Part shown: positions 1 through 9,296 of the stretch, one piece after another
Layout: each line of letters begins with the position of its first letter
Numbering within the stretch: position 1 is the first letter of the stretch
Assembly: GCA_032620915.1 (NCBI GenBank)
Contig: CP136052.1
Location: 1,712,501 to 1,776,500 of the forward strand
DNA length: 64,000 nucleotides
Reading direction: 5' to 3'
Source of the DNA: Oscillospiraceae bacterium NTUH-002-81
Lineage (GTDB): Bacteria; Bacillota; Clostridia; Lachnospirales; Lachnospiraceae
The notes under the pieces: generated by a model
The model's database searches: none
Seen by the model: the letters and a program-made list of their open reading frames with translations, nothing else
Told to the model about the DNA's origin: nothing
Made by a program: the position numbers and the translations under genes

Positions 1-2
1 AA

Positions 3-242
3 AAGCTGATCTACAGCGGGCCGGATAAGGGCCGTTTCTTTCGAATCCGAAAGGCGCTGGAGAAGGATGGCATCAAATATGAAGTGGCAATACAGAATCT
101 GGAATATACGAAGCTTTTGACGCTGCGTCTCCTCGTTGGCAATCTGGGAAAAGAGGAGCCGGATTATAAATACTGGTTTTATATCCACGTCCACAAGAAG
201 GATCAGGAGCGTGCCGAATACTGGGTGAGAAGAACACCGTGA
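3..242 (+). CDS. 3' end of an unidentified protein gene (partial)
   Basis: The frame is open from the window edge to a TGA at 240-242, giving 79 residues of a protein whose start lies outside. The visible part is mixed alpha/beta and rich in Lys, Tyr and Glu, with no motif I recognise. A strong intrinsic terminator overlaps its stop codon, which supports this as the true end of a transcription unit. Function unknown. Confidence 0.6.
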   Translation, partial: KLIYSGPDKGRFFRIRKALEKDGIKYEVAIQNLEYTKLLTLRLLVGNLGKEEPDYKYWFYIHVHKKDQERAEYWVRRTP

Positions 243-284
243 GAATCAGAGAGAGAAATCTTCCTGTTCTCACGGTGTTTTTTT
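233..284 (+). terminator. Rho-independent terminator
   Basis: A 13-bp perfect stem, AACACCGTGAGAA paired with TTCTCACGGTGTT, is followed by a T run to 284. It overlaps the stop codon of the partial gene at the left edge. Confidence 0.85.
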
Positions 285-313
285 GTATGATAGGAAATTG
301 CGTCTTATCACAC
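285..313. repeat. Palindromic intergenic repeat, copy 1
   Basis: GTATGATA and TATCACAC form imperfect 8-bp arms around a core beginning GGAAATTGCG. It lies directly after a terminator. A related palindrome occurs at 56989-57017 and a half copy at 57945-57962, also directly after terminators. Confidence 0.5.
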
Positions 314-383
314 AAAAAGCGCTCCGCGAGATCGCACTGCGGCGGTACTGAATTATGTTGCAAATGCGACCCACCGCAAGCGG

Positions 384-411
384 AGAATCCGGCAGTGTAG
401 GATTCTTTTTT
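384..411 (+). terminator. Short intrinsic terminator-like hairpin
   Basis: AGAATCC (384-390) pairs with GGATTCT (400-406), followed by T residues to 411. It isolates the following promoter from upstream transcription. No gene is visible between 243 and 508. Confidence 0.5.
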
Positions 412-446
412 ATAATGTTGATATTCAACTGCTCTTAACTCAAATA

Positions 447-475
447 TTGCATCTTAACTTAAAAAGAGTTATAAT
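447..475 (+). promoter_or_regulatory. Promoter of the AbiE-like pair with CTTAACT operators
   Basis: TTGCAT (447-452) and TATAAT (470-475) are separated by 17 bp. Copies of CTTAACT lie at 434-440 and 453-459, and the inverted form AGTTAAG lies at 487-493, so the promoter is bracketed by one motif in both orientations. This fits self-repression by the winged-helix product of the first gene; that role is inferred. Confidence 0.7.
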
Positions 476-508
476 ACAGAAAAAAGAGTTAAGATTGCAG
501 GTGATGAT

Positions 509-1470
509 ATGGAATATCTCAATAAAGTTCTTGGAATCAAGGTTATCTATGAGGATGTGGACTTTAAGCACTTACCCAATTTTATAGCCACAAGGTATCG
601 CTTACAGATGGTTTCTATGAATGAGCAGAAGATGATTTTTCTTTATCCCAAGACAGAACTGGAGCAGATTGAAGTGTTGAAAAAGCATATTGCCCGGATA
701 CAGAAAAAATGAGAATTTTCCCATTGTGCTGGTGCTAAAACAACTTAGCTATCGCCAGAAAGAATATTTGATTCGTGAGAAGATTCCTTTTATTGTAGAT
801 GGAAAGCAAATTTATTTGCCCTTTATGGCGGTGTATTTGCAGGAACGGTGCAGCGCAGAAAAAAAGCCACGGGAAGAAATGCTTCCATCGGCGCAGATGC
901 TTCTACTGCATTTCATTTATGGAGGCGCACAAGAACTATCCACAAGTCAAGCTGCGAAGGACTTGGAACTGACACCTACTTCTATATCAAGGGCATCGAG
1001 ACAACTTGAAGAAATGGGATTGCTGCATATCAGGAAAGCAGGTGTGCAGCGGATTTTTGCTCTCTGAGGATTCTCCGAAAACACTGTTCCAAAAAGCAGG
1101 AGATAAGTTGCTGAATCCAATAAAACGAACGGTTTATATTCCGGAAGAATTGGTGGGAACAGAGCTATTGGAAAGTGGATATTCGGCATTGGCAGAGTGT
1201 TCCATGCTGAACGCACCAAACGTCAAATACTATGCAACAGAAAGAATCTCTCAATGGAAAGATGTTATGACAAATAGCTTGCAAGATTCGCAGGTGCAAG
1301 TGGCCGTAGAGATGTGGAGATACAATCCCCGAAAATTGTCTATGCGAAATGTTGTAGACGAACTTTCGTTGGCATTGGCATTGAGAGAAGATGCAGATGA
1401 ACGAGTGGAAGAAGCAGTGGAAGAAATGCTGAATGAACTGTGGAGGAAGATAGATGGTTACAGGAATTGA
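509..1470 (+). pseudogene. AbiEi-like winged-helix regulator/antitoxin, two frame breaks
   Basis: Three overlapping reading frames (509-712, 690-1067, 1006-1470) join into one 319-residue protein if one A is removed from the A6 run near 707 and one T from the T5 run near 1054. The middle carries a winged helix-turn-helix (SQAAKDLELTPTSISRASRQ); the C-terminus is helical and acidic. Its 3' end overlaps the nucleotidyltransferase gene by 17 bp, the arrangement of AbiEi antitoxin and AbiEii toxin. The ATG at 509 follows GCAGGTGATGAT. In AbiE systems the first protein represses the operon and counteracts the toxin. Both breaks are homopolymer indels, so it may be intact in the real genome. Confidence 0.65.
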
Positions 1471-2218
1471 CAGCTTTAAGGAATGGTTCAAGGGCAGTGA
1501 AGAACAATACACCATCATTGGAGGAACGGCGTGTGACATTCTAATGACGGAAGAAGGACTGGACTTCCGAGCAACAAAGGACATTGACCTTGTTCTGATT
1601 ATAGAAGCAGTTGACGCGAATTTTGGAAAGAAATTCTGGGAATATGTAAAACAGGCTGGATATGAACATTGCGATAAAAGTTCGGGTGTGCCGCAGTTTT
1701 ATCGTTTCAGTCACCCAATCTCGAATCAGTATCCTGCGATGATTGAACTTTTCACGCGAAAGCTGGATGCCATCCAACTTCCAGAAGATGCAGTGCTAAC
1801 ACCGTTACCGATGGACGAAGATATTTCAAGTCTGTCTGCGATTCTTTTGGACGATGATTACTACGGATTTTTGAAGCAGGGAAAAGTCACTGTTGATGGA
1901 GTGACTGTTTTGGATGCGGCATATTTGATTCCATTTAAAGCAAAAGCGTGGATGGATTTGATAGATCGTAAGGCCGCAGGAGAACATGTTGATAGCAAAA
2001 ATATCAAGAAACATAAGAATGATGTTTTCCGTCTGACGGAATTGATTGATCCCACCGCCAAGATAGTGGCTCCCAAAGGAGTTTATGCCGATATTCAAGA
2101 GTTTGTCCAGCGTATGAAAAATGAAAACGTGGATATTAAGCAGTTGGGGTTGGTTGGCAGAACAAAGGAGAAGATTCTGGAAGAATTGAAAGCAATGTAT
2201 GAGGAACTTTCGGAATAA
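1454..2218 (+). CDS. AbiEii-like nucleotidyltransferase (type IV toxin-like)
   Basis: This 254-residue protein has the nucleotidyltransferase signature near its N-terminus: a GGTAC loop at about residue 23 followed by RATKDIDLVL, whose two Asp are the expected metal ligands. AbiEii-family proteins act as growth-inhibiting nucleotidyltransferase toxins in phage-defence toxin-antitoxin pairs, and some homologues modify tRNA ends. The gene starts inside the end of the upstream winged-helix gene, implying translational coupling. Base composition is more AT-rich than the host core genes further right, consistent with acquisition. The toxin role is inferred from family and neighbour. Confidence 0.75.
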   Translation: MVTGIDSFKEWFKGSEEQYTIIGGTACDILMTEEGLDFRATKDIDLVLIIEAVDANFGKKFWEYVKQAGYEHCDKSSGVPQFYRFSHPISNQYPAMIELFTRKLDAIQLPEDAVLTPLPMDEDISSLSAILLDDDYYGFLKQGKVTVDGVTVLDAAYLIPFKAKAWMDLIDRKAAGEHVDSKNIKKHKNDVFRLTELIDPTAKIVAPKGVYADIQEFVQRMKNENVDIKQLGLVGRTKEKILEELKAMYEELSE

Positions 2219-2221
2219 TAT

Positions 2222-2503
2222 ATGAGTGAGGATATTAGAAACTTGGATATAAACGCGATTGTAGAGAGAATTCAAGATGCAAGTGAGCTGTCATATAATT
2301 ACTATAAGCCGCTTGTAGATAGAATTATCGCAGAGAAGGCATCTGAAAAAGAAGTGGAACATTTGCTGGATTATATGCTTGATGTATGCCATGATGATAG
2401 AATGCAGAATCTGTTCAAGAAGGTTTGCAGACGATATTATAGTCTTTATCCAGAGATGATTGCATCTGAGATACTGGCCTATAAAGAATGGTATGAGGAT
2501 TGA
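2222..2503 (+). CDS. Hypothetical protein, third gene of the AbiE-like operon
   Basis: This 93-residue, highly helical and charged protein starts four bases after the nucleotidyltransferase stop, so it is almost certainly cotranscribed and probably coupled. A Cys-His-Asp-Asp segment (about residue 58) and a Lys-Lys-Val-Cys-Arg-Arg patch are visible, but I recognise no family. It could be an accessory protein of the pair or a passenger gene. Confidence 0.6.
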   Translation: MSEDIRNLDINAIVERIQDASELSYNYYKPLVDRIIAEKASEKEVEHLLDYMLDVCHDDRMQNLFKKVCRRYYSLYPEMIASEILAYKEWYED

Positions 2504-2638
2504 ATGATTTTTTCTTTTGAATTTGTGAAAAGGCAAGCGAAGAAAAATTAACGATAGAATCGAGATGATATATGGATATCTCGCGCAGAATGACGAGGGA
2601 AAAACCAGTGATTTATAAACTAAAAATTTACTTAAGAG

Positions 2639-2839
2639 ATGACACGACAAGAATTATTTACATGGATACGCCAGCAGTACGGCACAGAGCCGGAATATCC
2701 CTGGCATGACTGGAATGCTGTGCTGCGGCACAAAGACAATAATAAATGGTATGGTGTGATGTGGGAAGAAGTCGGCATTAATCCGGGACTACCGTTCGAG
2801 GAAAAAGTGAGGCTTTATCACATGCAGATGTTAGGCTGA
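2639..2839 (+). CDS. MmcQ/YjbR-like N-terminal fragment
   Basis: The first 40 or so of 66 residues resemble the start of MmcQ/YjbR proteins (TRQELFTWIRQQYGTEPEYP, then AVLRHKDNNKWYG), a family with a CyaY-like fold and about 110-120 residues. Here it ends early after a divergent tail, so it is probably a truncated remnant. The ATG has only a weak ribosome site. A perfect hairpin follows directly. DNA from 2504 to 2638 is AT-rich with no supported gene. Confidence 0.5.
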   Translation: MTRQELFTWIRQQYGTEPEYPWHDWNAVLRHKDNNKWYGVMWEEVGINPGLPFEEKVRLYHMQMLG

Positions 2840-2840
2840 T

Positions 2841-2867
2841 AATTGTGCAGACGGTATCTGCACAATT
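2841..2867 (+). terminator. Perfect 11-bp hairpin after the MmcQ-like gene
   Basis: AATTGTGCAGA (2841-2851) pairs perfectly with TCTGCACAATT (2857-2867) around a five-base loop. There is no clean T run, so terminator function is likely but not certain. Confidence 0.5.
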
Positions 2868-2993
2868 TGCATCAAAAAAGAGGAGCCTATTTTTTAATAA
2901 ATTTTCATTTTCAGTGAAAGGATTTTTCGTTTGATGCCTTTTAGTAAGTAGGAAAAGAGCAAACCGCACATTGGATGCGGAGGAAAGCGAGGA

Positions 2994-5900
2994 ATGAAGA
3001 AGATGAAAAAACGACTGTTCAGCATCCTGTTTATGTGCTGCATGATGCTGACACTGCTGCCAGCCACGGCCTTTGCCGAGGATGACACGGAAGAACTGTC
3101 TGTATGCATCTGTGAAACAGCCTGCACGGCGGAAAGTATGAACACTGACTGCCCCGTCTGCGGCTTGGAGGGCGCATTGCCCGAGGCCTGTGGGAAAGCA
3201 GTCCCGGCGGCTGAGGGGGGTGACTGAGGAGCATGATAACGCCCAGGTCGTGACCAGTGCGGATGCGCAGACACTGATCAACGCGCTGCCTGAGGCGGAA
3301 GCAATCACAGAGGATCATGCGGCGGACATGGAAACACAGTCAGAAGCAATCATCAAGGATCATGCGGTTGACGTGGAAACACAGTCAGAAGTCATTGACG
3401 AGGCGAAGGTACAGCTTTCTGATGAAGCGCATCTTCATTGCATCTGTGGCGGTAGCGTCAGTGCAGGGGATCATACCAGCCATTCCGATGTGACCTATAC
3501 GGCGTGGAACGGCACGGACGGTATTACTTATAACAACAATACCGCCTATGTTTACCTGACAGACAATGCCACCATCAACAGCAATCTTGTGGTGGATGGC
3601 ACGACGCTTTACCTGTGCCTGAACGGCAAGACTTACGCCAGCAATGGTACAAATAAGATTCAGGTCAAAAACGGCGGCCGGCTTGTCCTCTGTGACTGTC
3701 GGGGCAGCGGCACCATCAAGGGCGCTACCTCCGGCTGGGGCGGTATGTGCATTTACCTCTATACCAGCACGCTGGACATGTTCGGCGGCAAGCTCACCGG
3801 CGGTAAAGTTACCGGCAGTGGCGGCGGTGGTGCCATCGCTCTGGATGACAAGAATTGCGTGTTCAATATGTACAGTGGTGAAATCTCCGGCAACGATGGC
3901 AGGAACTACGGCGGCGCTGTTTTTCAGAACTTTGCGAAAAATAAGCCGAACGCCACCGGCGGCCGTTTCAATATGTACGGCGGCGTTATCAAGAACAACA
4001 CAGCCAAGAATGGCGGCGCGTTCTTCTCCACTACCGGCGGCACTATTGATATGACCGGCGGCACAATCTCCGGCAATACAGCGACCATGAGCAGCAACGA
4101 TGCCGGCGGCGGCGCTATTTATATGCGCGGCAGTGGCACCATCAATATTACCGGCAATGCGGAGATCACCGGTAATTCCTCCAGTCTGGACGGCGGCGCC
4201 ATTCTGATGGGCTGGGGCACGATCAATATGAACGGCAGCGCAAAGATCAACAATAACACCGCAAGCCGATGGGGCGGCGCCATCTGCCTGCGCAGAGATT
4301 CCAATCAGGTGACGCAGATTATCATGCGGGGTGGCGAGATTTCCGGCAACAAGGCCATGAAAGAGGGCGGCGCGGTGCATGCAGTTGACAAGGACTGTAT
4401 CTTCTACCTCTATGACGGTAAGATCACCGGAAACACCAGCGTGGACGGAGGCGCCATCTATCTGAATCAGGAGCCGTCGACGCTGTCTATGCATGGCGGA
4501 GAGATCTCCGGCAATACGGCCACCGGCAATGGCGGCGGCATATATATTTACCGTACCGGCTCGGTCTGTGAACTTTATGGAGGCAAGATTGAGAATAACA
4601 AAGCCAGTGGCAGTGGCGGCGGCATTTATATCAATCCCAGCAACAGCGGAAAGTTGAGGGTCGGAAACACCGCCGTTGTGCAGAGTAACACGGTTTCCGG
4701 CAAGTCCAATAATGTGTATCTACCCTCCGGCAAGACGTTGAGCATCGGCATTGGCATGACTCCTCCTTACGCCTCTATCGGCATTACCACTGCAAACACC
4801 AGCTACCCAGTGGCGTTTTCTGATGCTTACGGCAAGAATTACGCGGAGTGTTTCTTTGCAGACGATGTCAATGCCCATGTGGAGTATAAGGATGACCAGA
4901 AACTGTATCTCGTCTCCGGTGTGGTCGCACGGCCTCTCACTGTGACTTTTGATCCTAATGGCGGTACACTGGACGAAGCGGACAAAACTAGGTCTGTGAA
5001 TACCGGCGAACGCTATGGTACACTTCCGGTTCCCAGCTATGCGGGATACGATTTTGCCGGTTGGTACACAGAAAAGAACGGCGGTACAGAGATCAAAGAA
5101 GACACCACCGTAACAGTGGCTGGCACACAGACGCTCTATGCGCATTGGACACTGATCCATGTGCATGCATACACACAGCAGATGCAGAAGCCAGAAGCGC
5201 TGAAAACGCCTGCGGACTGCGCCCATAACGCAGTGTATTATCTGTCCTGTGCGTGTGGTGAAGTAAGCACCAACAACGCCGATACGTTTACCGCAGAGAA
5301 TACCGCTCTTGACCACGATTGGGGCGAGTGGGCGCAGAACAGTGACGGCAAAACCCATACCCGTGTCTGCAAGCGCGACGGCAACCATACCGAGACAGGG
5401 AATTGCACGGGCGGCACGGCTACTTGTGACAAAAAGGCCGTCTGCGCGACCTGTGGGAAAGAGTACGGCAGTTTTGATCCCGCCAACCACAGCGGCACGC
5501 TGAGCGACTGGCAGACGAACGATATCGAACACTGGAAAGAATATACCTGCTGCCATGCCAAGAGGCAGCGTGCTGCGCACGATGGCGGCACGGCGACCTG
5601 CCAGGGGAAAGCTGTCTGCCTTGTATGCGGCCAGGAGTACGGCAGCTTTGATCCCGCCAACCACACCGGCACGTTGAGCGGCTGGAAGACGAACGGCACT
5701 GAACACTGGAAGGAATACAACTGCTGCCATGCCGAGGTACAGCGCGCACGGCACAGCTTCACAGCAGAAGCTGAACAGGAAGCCTACCTGAAATCCGCCG
5801 CGACCTGCACGGAGCGGGCGGAATATTACAAGTCCTGTGAAGTCTGCGGTCTCAGCTCCATTGGTACAGCAGATGAGGCGACATTTTTCTCCGGCAATGT

Positions 5901-6498
5901 GTTGGGGCACGACTGGGGCGAATGGACGCAGAACAGCGACGGTAAAACCCATACCCGTGTTTGTAAGCGCGACAGCAGCCATACCGAGACCGGGAACTGC
6001 ACAGGCGGCACGGCGACCTGCACGGCAAAGGCGGTCTGCGAGGTATGCAAGGCTGCGTATGGTGAAAAGAATCCGGACAATCATACTGCCGGATGCACGC
6101 CAGAATGGACGATTACCGAAACAGAGCATGAGCAGAAGTATTCCCTCTGCGGCAAGGTGACCACTAAAAAATCAGCGCATTCCTTCAGCGATTGGGCAAT
6201 CATCCAGGAACCGACGTCGAGCCAGGATGGTGAAAAAGAGCATATTTGTGAAATTTGCAAGTACAAGGAGACAAAAACAATCCCCGCTGCTGGTGACAGC
6301 GGCAGCAACACCAACAACACCAACAATACCAACAATACCAACAATACTATTAGGGCGACTGCCGGTTCTGCCAGTGCGCCCCAGACAGGCGACAGCAATC
6401 AGATGCTGCTTTGGCTCTCTCTGCTGTTTGCTTCCGGCTTCGGCGTAACCGGTGCTACCCTGTATGGCAGAAGGAAAAAACACTCCCGCCAGAGATAA
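2994..6498 (+). pseudogene. LPXTG-like cell-wall-anchored surface protein, one frame break
   Basis: Frames 2994-3227 and 3190-6498 join into a single 1167-residue protein if one G is removed from the G6 run near 3217. Order of parts: signal peptide (basic start, hydrophobic core, cut after Ala-Phe-Ala near residue 28); Glu-rich repeats; a long stretch of GG-I/A-x-GN repeats typical of a right-handed beta-helix (about 200-560); one Listeria-Bacteroides/InlB-type repeat (TVTFDPNGGT to LYAHW); several Cys-rich repeats with WGEW and CxxC; an Asn-Thr linker; a PQTGD sorting signal, hydrophobic helix and basic tail. The layout indicates an adhesin linked to peptidoglycan by sortase. The ATG follows GAAAGCGAGGA. 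The break is probably a sequencing indel. Confidence 0.75.
6307..6351 (+). repeat. Asn/Thr-coding microsatellite in the surface protein
   Basis: Units of ACCAACAAY repeat in frame and encode Thr-Asn-Asn, forming the flexible linker just before the sorting signal. Such arrays change length easily; all changes in units of nine keep the frame. Confidence 0.7.
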
Positions 6499-6531
6499 AA
6501 GCAGATCGAAATCCATAAACAGTTATCACAA

Positions 6532-6578
6532 AAAGAGCCGATCGTCCGCATACAAGATATACGGGTGACCGGCTCTTT
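6532..6578. terminator. Bidirectional terminator between convergent genes
   Basis: AAAGAGCCG (6532-6540) pairs with CGGCTCTTT (6570-6578). A-rich and T-rich flanks on each side suit both the surface-protein gene (plus) and the peptidoglycan-binding remnant (minus). Confidence 0.7.
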
Positions 6579-6593
6579 GCTGTGAGTTCACAT

Positions 6594-6980
6594 TTACGGA
6601 TTGAGCTCCGCGATCCGGGAAATGCCCACGTAGATTTCCGATATTTTATACCAGGTGGGATAATCCACGATACCGGTGGCGCCCAGGCCAAAGATGGACT
6701 GGAATTGCCGGACTGCCGCGGCGGTGTCGCTACCGAAAATGCCGTCCTCTGCGATTTTGGGGATGCTGGTGTATACGTTGGCGATGGCATTGAGCTGTTC
6801 CTGCATCTGCAGCACCTTGGCCCCGGTGGAGCCCACGGTCAGGTCGCTGCCGGGCCAGGAGGCCGGGATGCCCGCGATCTCCTCTGCGGTGTTGATGTAC
6901 ATGGAATCGCCGTAATAGTAGCGCAGAATGTCAATGGTGGAATAGCCGTCGTCGGCCAGGGATTTGCTGCCCCACTGCGA
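6594..6980 (-). pseudogene. C-terminal part of the prophage-split peptidoglycan-binding protein
   Basis: About 129 residues, beginning SQWGSKSLADDGYS and ending at a stop at 6594, contain a PG_binding_1-type repeat (LTVGSTGAKVLQMQEQLNAI, DGIFGSDTAAAVRQFQ, TGIVDYPTWYKI). It is not a separate gene: its N-terminal part is at 46569-47448, on the far side of the prophage. Rejoining the two across the att core gives one open frame of 422 codons through ...CPNW-L/M-SQWG.... No ribosome site belongs to this piece, so it is silent while the prophage is integrated. Confidence 0.85.
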
Positions 6981-7005
6981 CATCCATTTTGCAAAAACGT
7001 ATGAA
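6981..7005. other. attL, left prophage junction
   Basis: Host sequence ends at the CA dinucleotide 6981-6982 and phage sequence begins, with the arm AAAACGTATGAA at 6994-7005. The right junction has the inverted arm TTCATACGTTTT at 46544-46555. In the reconstructed attP each arm is 11 bp from the CA, which is the centre of symmetry, as expected for a large serine integrase site. Confidence 0.85.
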
Positions 7006-7052
7006 GTTCGAAAAACGCTGTAAATACGCAGGTTTCAGAGATTGATAAAATG

Positions 7053-8531
7053 TTAATTGTAGTAATAAAACACCTGAATCCGGTTTTCTGCCTTGAAAAA
7101 AACAATTTTTTCTATGATGGTTTTTATGGCAGCATTCTTTTCCTGCATAGAATACTCGTTAGAATCCAAGATATCACGCACATCTTTTATTCGCTCAAGC
7201 ATCTTTTTCGGTGAAACTGTTTCACCAGGTGTTTTCTGTATGGCTGCAAGCTTTTCTGATAGCCGCACTCGTTCATTATCAAGCATCTGCCGATTTACTT
7301 TGTATTCTTCTAATGTATCAATTCCATCCAGATAGGCAGCGCGTAAACGTTCTGAACGTTGATCAAGTTTGCTGATCTGTAATTCTAATAGGGTTCTTTG
7401 ATTCATGTCCGAATCTTTCACATTTTTCTTTTGCTCGAATACGATGATTCCAGACTGTAAAGCAGCTTCCATCGATTCCAGAACGATAGGAGTTATTTTT
7501 TTCTCCGATATGTTATGTGAAACGGAGCATTTACCTTTCAGGTATCCATAGCATTGAAAATAAATATATCGGGTTCCCGACTTCGGATCCGCATGGGAGG
7601 ATACCGACAGTGTACGACCGCAGGCGGAACATTTTAACAGACCGCTAAGCCAGTGACGACAGGTAGATGCAGGACGTGCACCTTTGGGGCGATATTCTTT
7701 CTGGCGACGCTCCTGGGCTGCCTGGAATATGTCCTGTGCAATAATTGGTTCCTGTGGTCCATCGGATACGATCCATTCATCCTCATCCTTTATCCGTTTG
7801 GATCCGCTTTCGGTGCGGTTCCACCGGTTTTTTCCTATATAGGCAGGATTATCAAGGATATATTCGATAGATCTCTTTTCAAAAGGCTTTTGTTTGCCTG
7901 TGACAAGACCCAGGGCATTCAGGTGCCTGGCAATATCAAAGGGGGAGAGCAGGTCATCTACATAAAGCCGGAAAATAGTACGGACGATTTCAGCTTCTTC
8001 CGGGACCACAACGGGACATTCGTTTTTATGTAAGATTCGATACCCCAGAGGTGGCCGTGCCTGAAAACCGCCGCGTCGCGCTTTTTCAGACATCCCACGG
8101 AATACTTCCCCGGATAAGCGGATAGAATAATACTCATCCATCCATTCAATGATTCGCTCGATCAGGCTGCCGAAAGGGCCTTCAACCAGAGGTTCCGATA
8201 CACTGATAACATCAACGTGATGTTTCTTTTTCAGCAGTGATTTATACACAATAGATTCTTCCTGGTTTCTGGCAAAACGGCTGAATTTCCAGACAAGGAT
8301 GGCATCAACAGGATGTTCCTGGGATTTTGCCATGCCGATCATTCGTTGGAATTCTGGCCGTTTATCTGCATGTCGGCCGGAGACGCCTAATTCACGGAAT
8401 ATCTCCAACAGAACAATGCCGTTTTTGACAGCGTAGTCCTGCAGAAGTTTCTTCTGTGAATCAGGAGAGAGCTCCTCCTGTTTATCGGTGCTTACTCGGA
8501 CATATCCGTAAGCATATTTTAGAGTGTCCAT
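7053..8531 (-). CDS. int: Large serine recombinase (phage integrase)
   Basis: This 492-residue protein starts at the ATG at 8531 after GAGGAGCTGATGCA. The N-terminal resolvase domain has YGYVRVSTDKQ with the nucleophile Ser14, then a recombinase domain (GYRILHKNE, Pro- and Arg-rich), a zinc ribbon (LKCSACGRTL with later Cys), and a long coiled coil near 400-470. It cuts and rejoins attP and attB through a two-base core without high-energy cofactors. It lies 47 bp from attL, the usual place. No recombination directionality factor was identified; one of the small early proteins may serve. Confidence 0.93.
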   Translation of the reverse strand: MDTLKYAYGYVRVSTDKQEELSPDSQKKLLQDYAVKNGIVLLEIFRELGVSGRHADKRPEFQRMIGMAKSQEHPVDAILVWKFSRFARNQEESIVYKSLLKKKHHVDVISVSEPLVEGPFGSLIERIIEWMDEYYSIRLSGEVFRGMSEKARRGGFQARPPLGYRILHKNECPVVVPEEAEIVRTIFRLYVDDLLSPFDIARHLNALGLVTGKQKPFEKRSIEYILDNPAYIGKNRWNRTESGSKRIKDEDEWIVSDGPQEPIIAQDIFQAAQERRQKEYRPKGARPASTCRHWLSGLLKCSACGRTLSVSSHADPKSGTRYIYFQCYGYLKGKCSVSHNISEKKITPIVLESMEAALQSGIIVFEQKKNVKDSDMNQRTLLELQISKLDQRSERLRAAYLDGIDTLEEYKVNRQMLDNERVRLSEKLAAIQKTPGETVSPKKMLERIKDVRDILDSNEYSMQEKNAAIKTIIEKIVFFKAENRIQVFYYYN

Positions 8532-8674
8532 TGCATCAGCTCCTCGGTAAATATATGAAAAATGGGTATAAAAAATACAGCCAGCCGGAACACGCGTTCC
8601 GCTTGCGGTGGCTGCCCGAAGATGATACAATGTGTTTGGTTTTAGTTTGGGCATCATCTTCGGTGGTGTCTGCC

Positions 8675-8705
8675 GGTCCGGTGTTGGCGCATCGGGCCGG
8701 TTTTT
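8675..8705 (+). terminator. Hairpin with T run upstream of the integrase
   Basis: GCCGGTCCG pairs, with one wobble, with CGGGCCGGT, followed by five T. Just before it, CCGAAGATGAT and ATCATCTTCGG form a second inverted repeat (about 8608-8660). The 8532-8711 gap thus holds only structured DNA and the integrase ribosome site. Confidence 0.4.
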
Positions 8706-8711
8706 ATGTGT

Positions 8712-8990
8712 TTAGCAGAAATATCTTATTTCACCAAAATAATCAGACCACATCTGAATAATACTTTCACTTCGGGCTTCGATCATACGCATGATATTTC
8801 GAAGGATATGCGGAGCAATGTGGGAATTATTGTTGGCCAGCAGGCACTTGCCGGATCCTGTGATCCAGATCTTGCTGGCATTGGCGCTGGGGACACCTTT
8901 GGATACATGGACATGGATCGGTTCAAGCGGTTCATTCTCATTTGCCCAAAAGTAGATCCAGTATGGCCCCATTCTAAAGATTTGCGGCAT
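8712..8990 (-). CDS. DUF4160 family protein
   Basis: This 92-residue protein starts MPQIFRMGPYWIYFWANEN and has the IHVHV segment typical of DUF4160 (conserved His pair, then GSGKCLLANN). DUF4160 genes usually occur in two-gene modules and have been proposed as toxin-antitoxin or regulatory partners; no activity is established. Here the start overlaps the upstream partner gene by 17 bp. Being in the lysogeny region, it is probably expressed from the resident prophage. Confidence 0.75.
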   Translation of the reverse strand: MPQIFRMGPYWIYFWANENEPLEPIHVHVSKGVPSANASKIWITGSGKCLLANNNSHIAPHILRNIMRMIEARSESIIQMWSDYFGEIRYFC

Positions 8991-9246
8991 TCTCGAATCC
9001 TCCCTCTTGCGAAAATTCCATGATAAGGTGTGCAGTGGAACGTATGATTTCCTCGAATCCATTGATTTGCTCATCGGAGTAGTGGGAGATATCTTCCCAT
9101 TTGTATTCCGGAAGCCAGCAGGTTGCATGGAGGAATCCGTACTTCTCATCAGGGGTTTCGATGTAGACTTTTACTTTGCCGTCTGGTTTCATCTCAGAAT
9201 GTGTGATTTCTGTGTTATCGTTCAAGGTCATAAATGGATACATCAT
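8974..9246 (-). CDS. Partner protein of the DUF4160 gene
   Basis: This 90-residue acidic protein has the sequence ETPDEKYGFLHATCWLPEYK in its centre and a helical C-terminus. The ATG at 9246 follows AAAGGAGGATGCCACA. DUF4160 genes often sit beside DUF2442; this protein occupies that place but I cannot assign it to that family with certainty. It overlaps the DUF4160 gene, so the two are coupled. Its leader carries the solitary CRISPR-like repeat. Confidence 0.65.
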   Translation of the reverse strand: MMYPFMTLNDNTEITHSEMKPDGKVKVYIETPDEKYGFLHATCWLPEYKWEDISHYSDEQINGFEEIIRSTAHLIMEFSQEGGFENAANL

Positions 9247-9296
9247 TGTGGCATCCTCCTTTCTTATTTCAGCTTCATCACCGCCAGGCGCGGCTC

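Noticed and set aside
509..1470. Three separate small genes
   Set aside because: The second and third frames lack ribosome sites and the three join into one winged-helix protein with two one-base changes in runs.
3385..6129. Long minus-strand open frames opposite the surface protein
   Set aside because: They are mirror frames produced by the GC-biased Gly/Asn/Thr repeats; no ribosome sites, and the plus frame has signal peptide, known domains and sorting signal.
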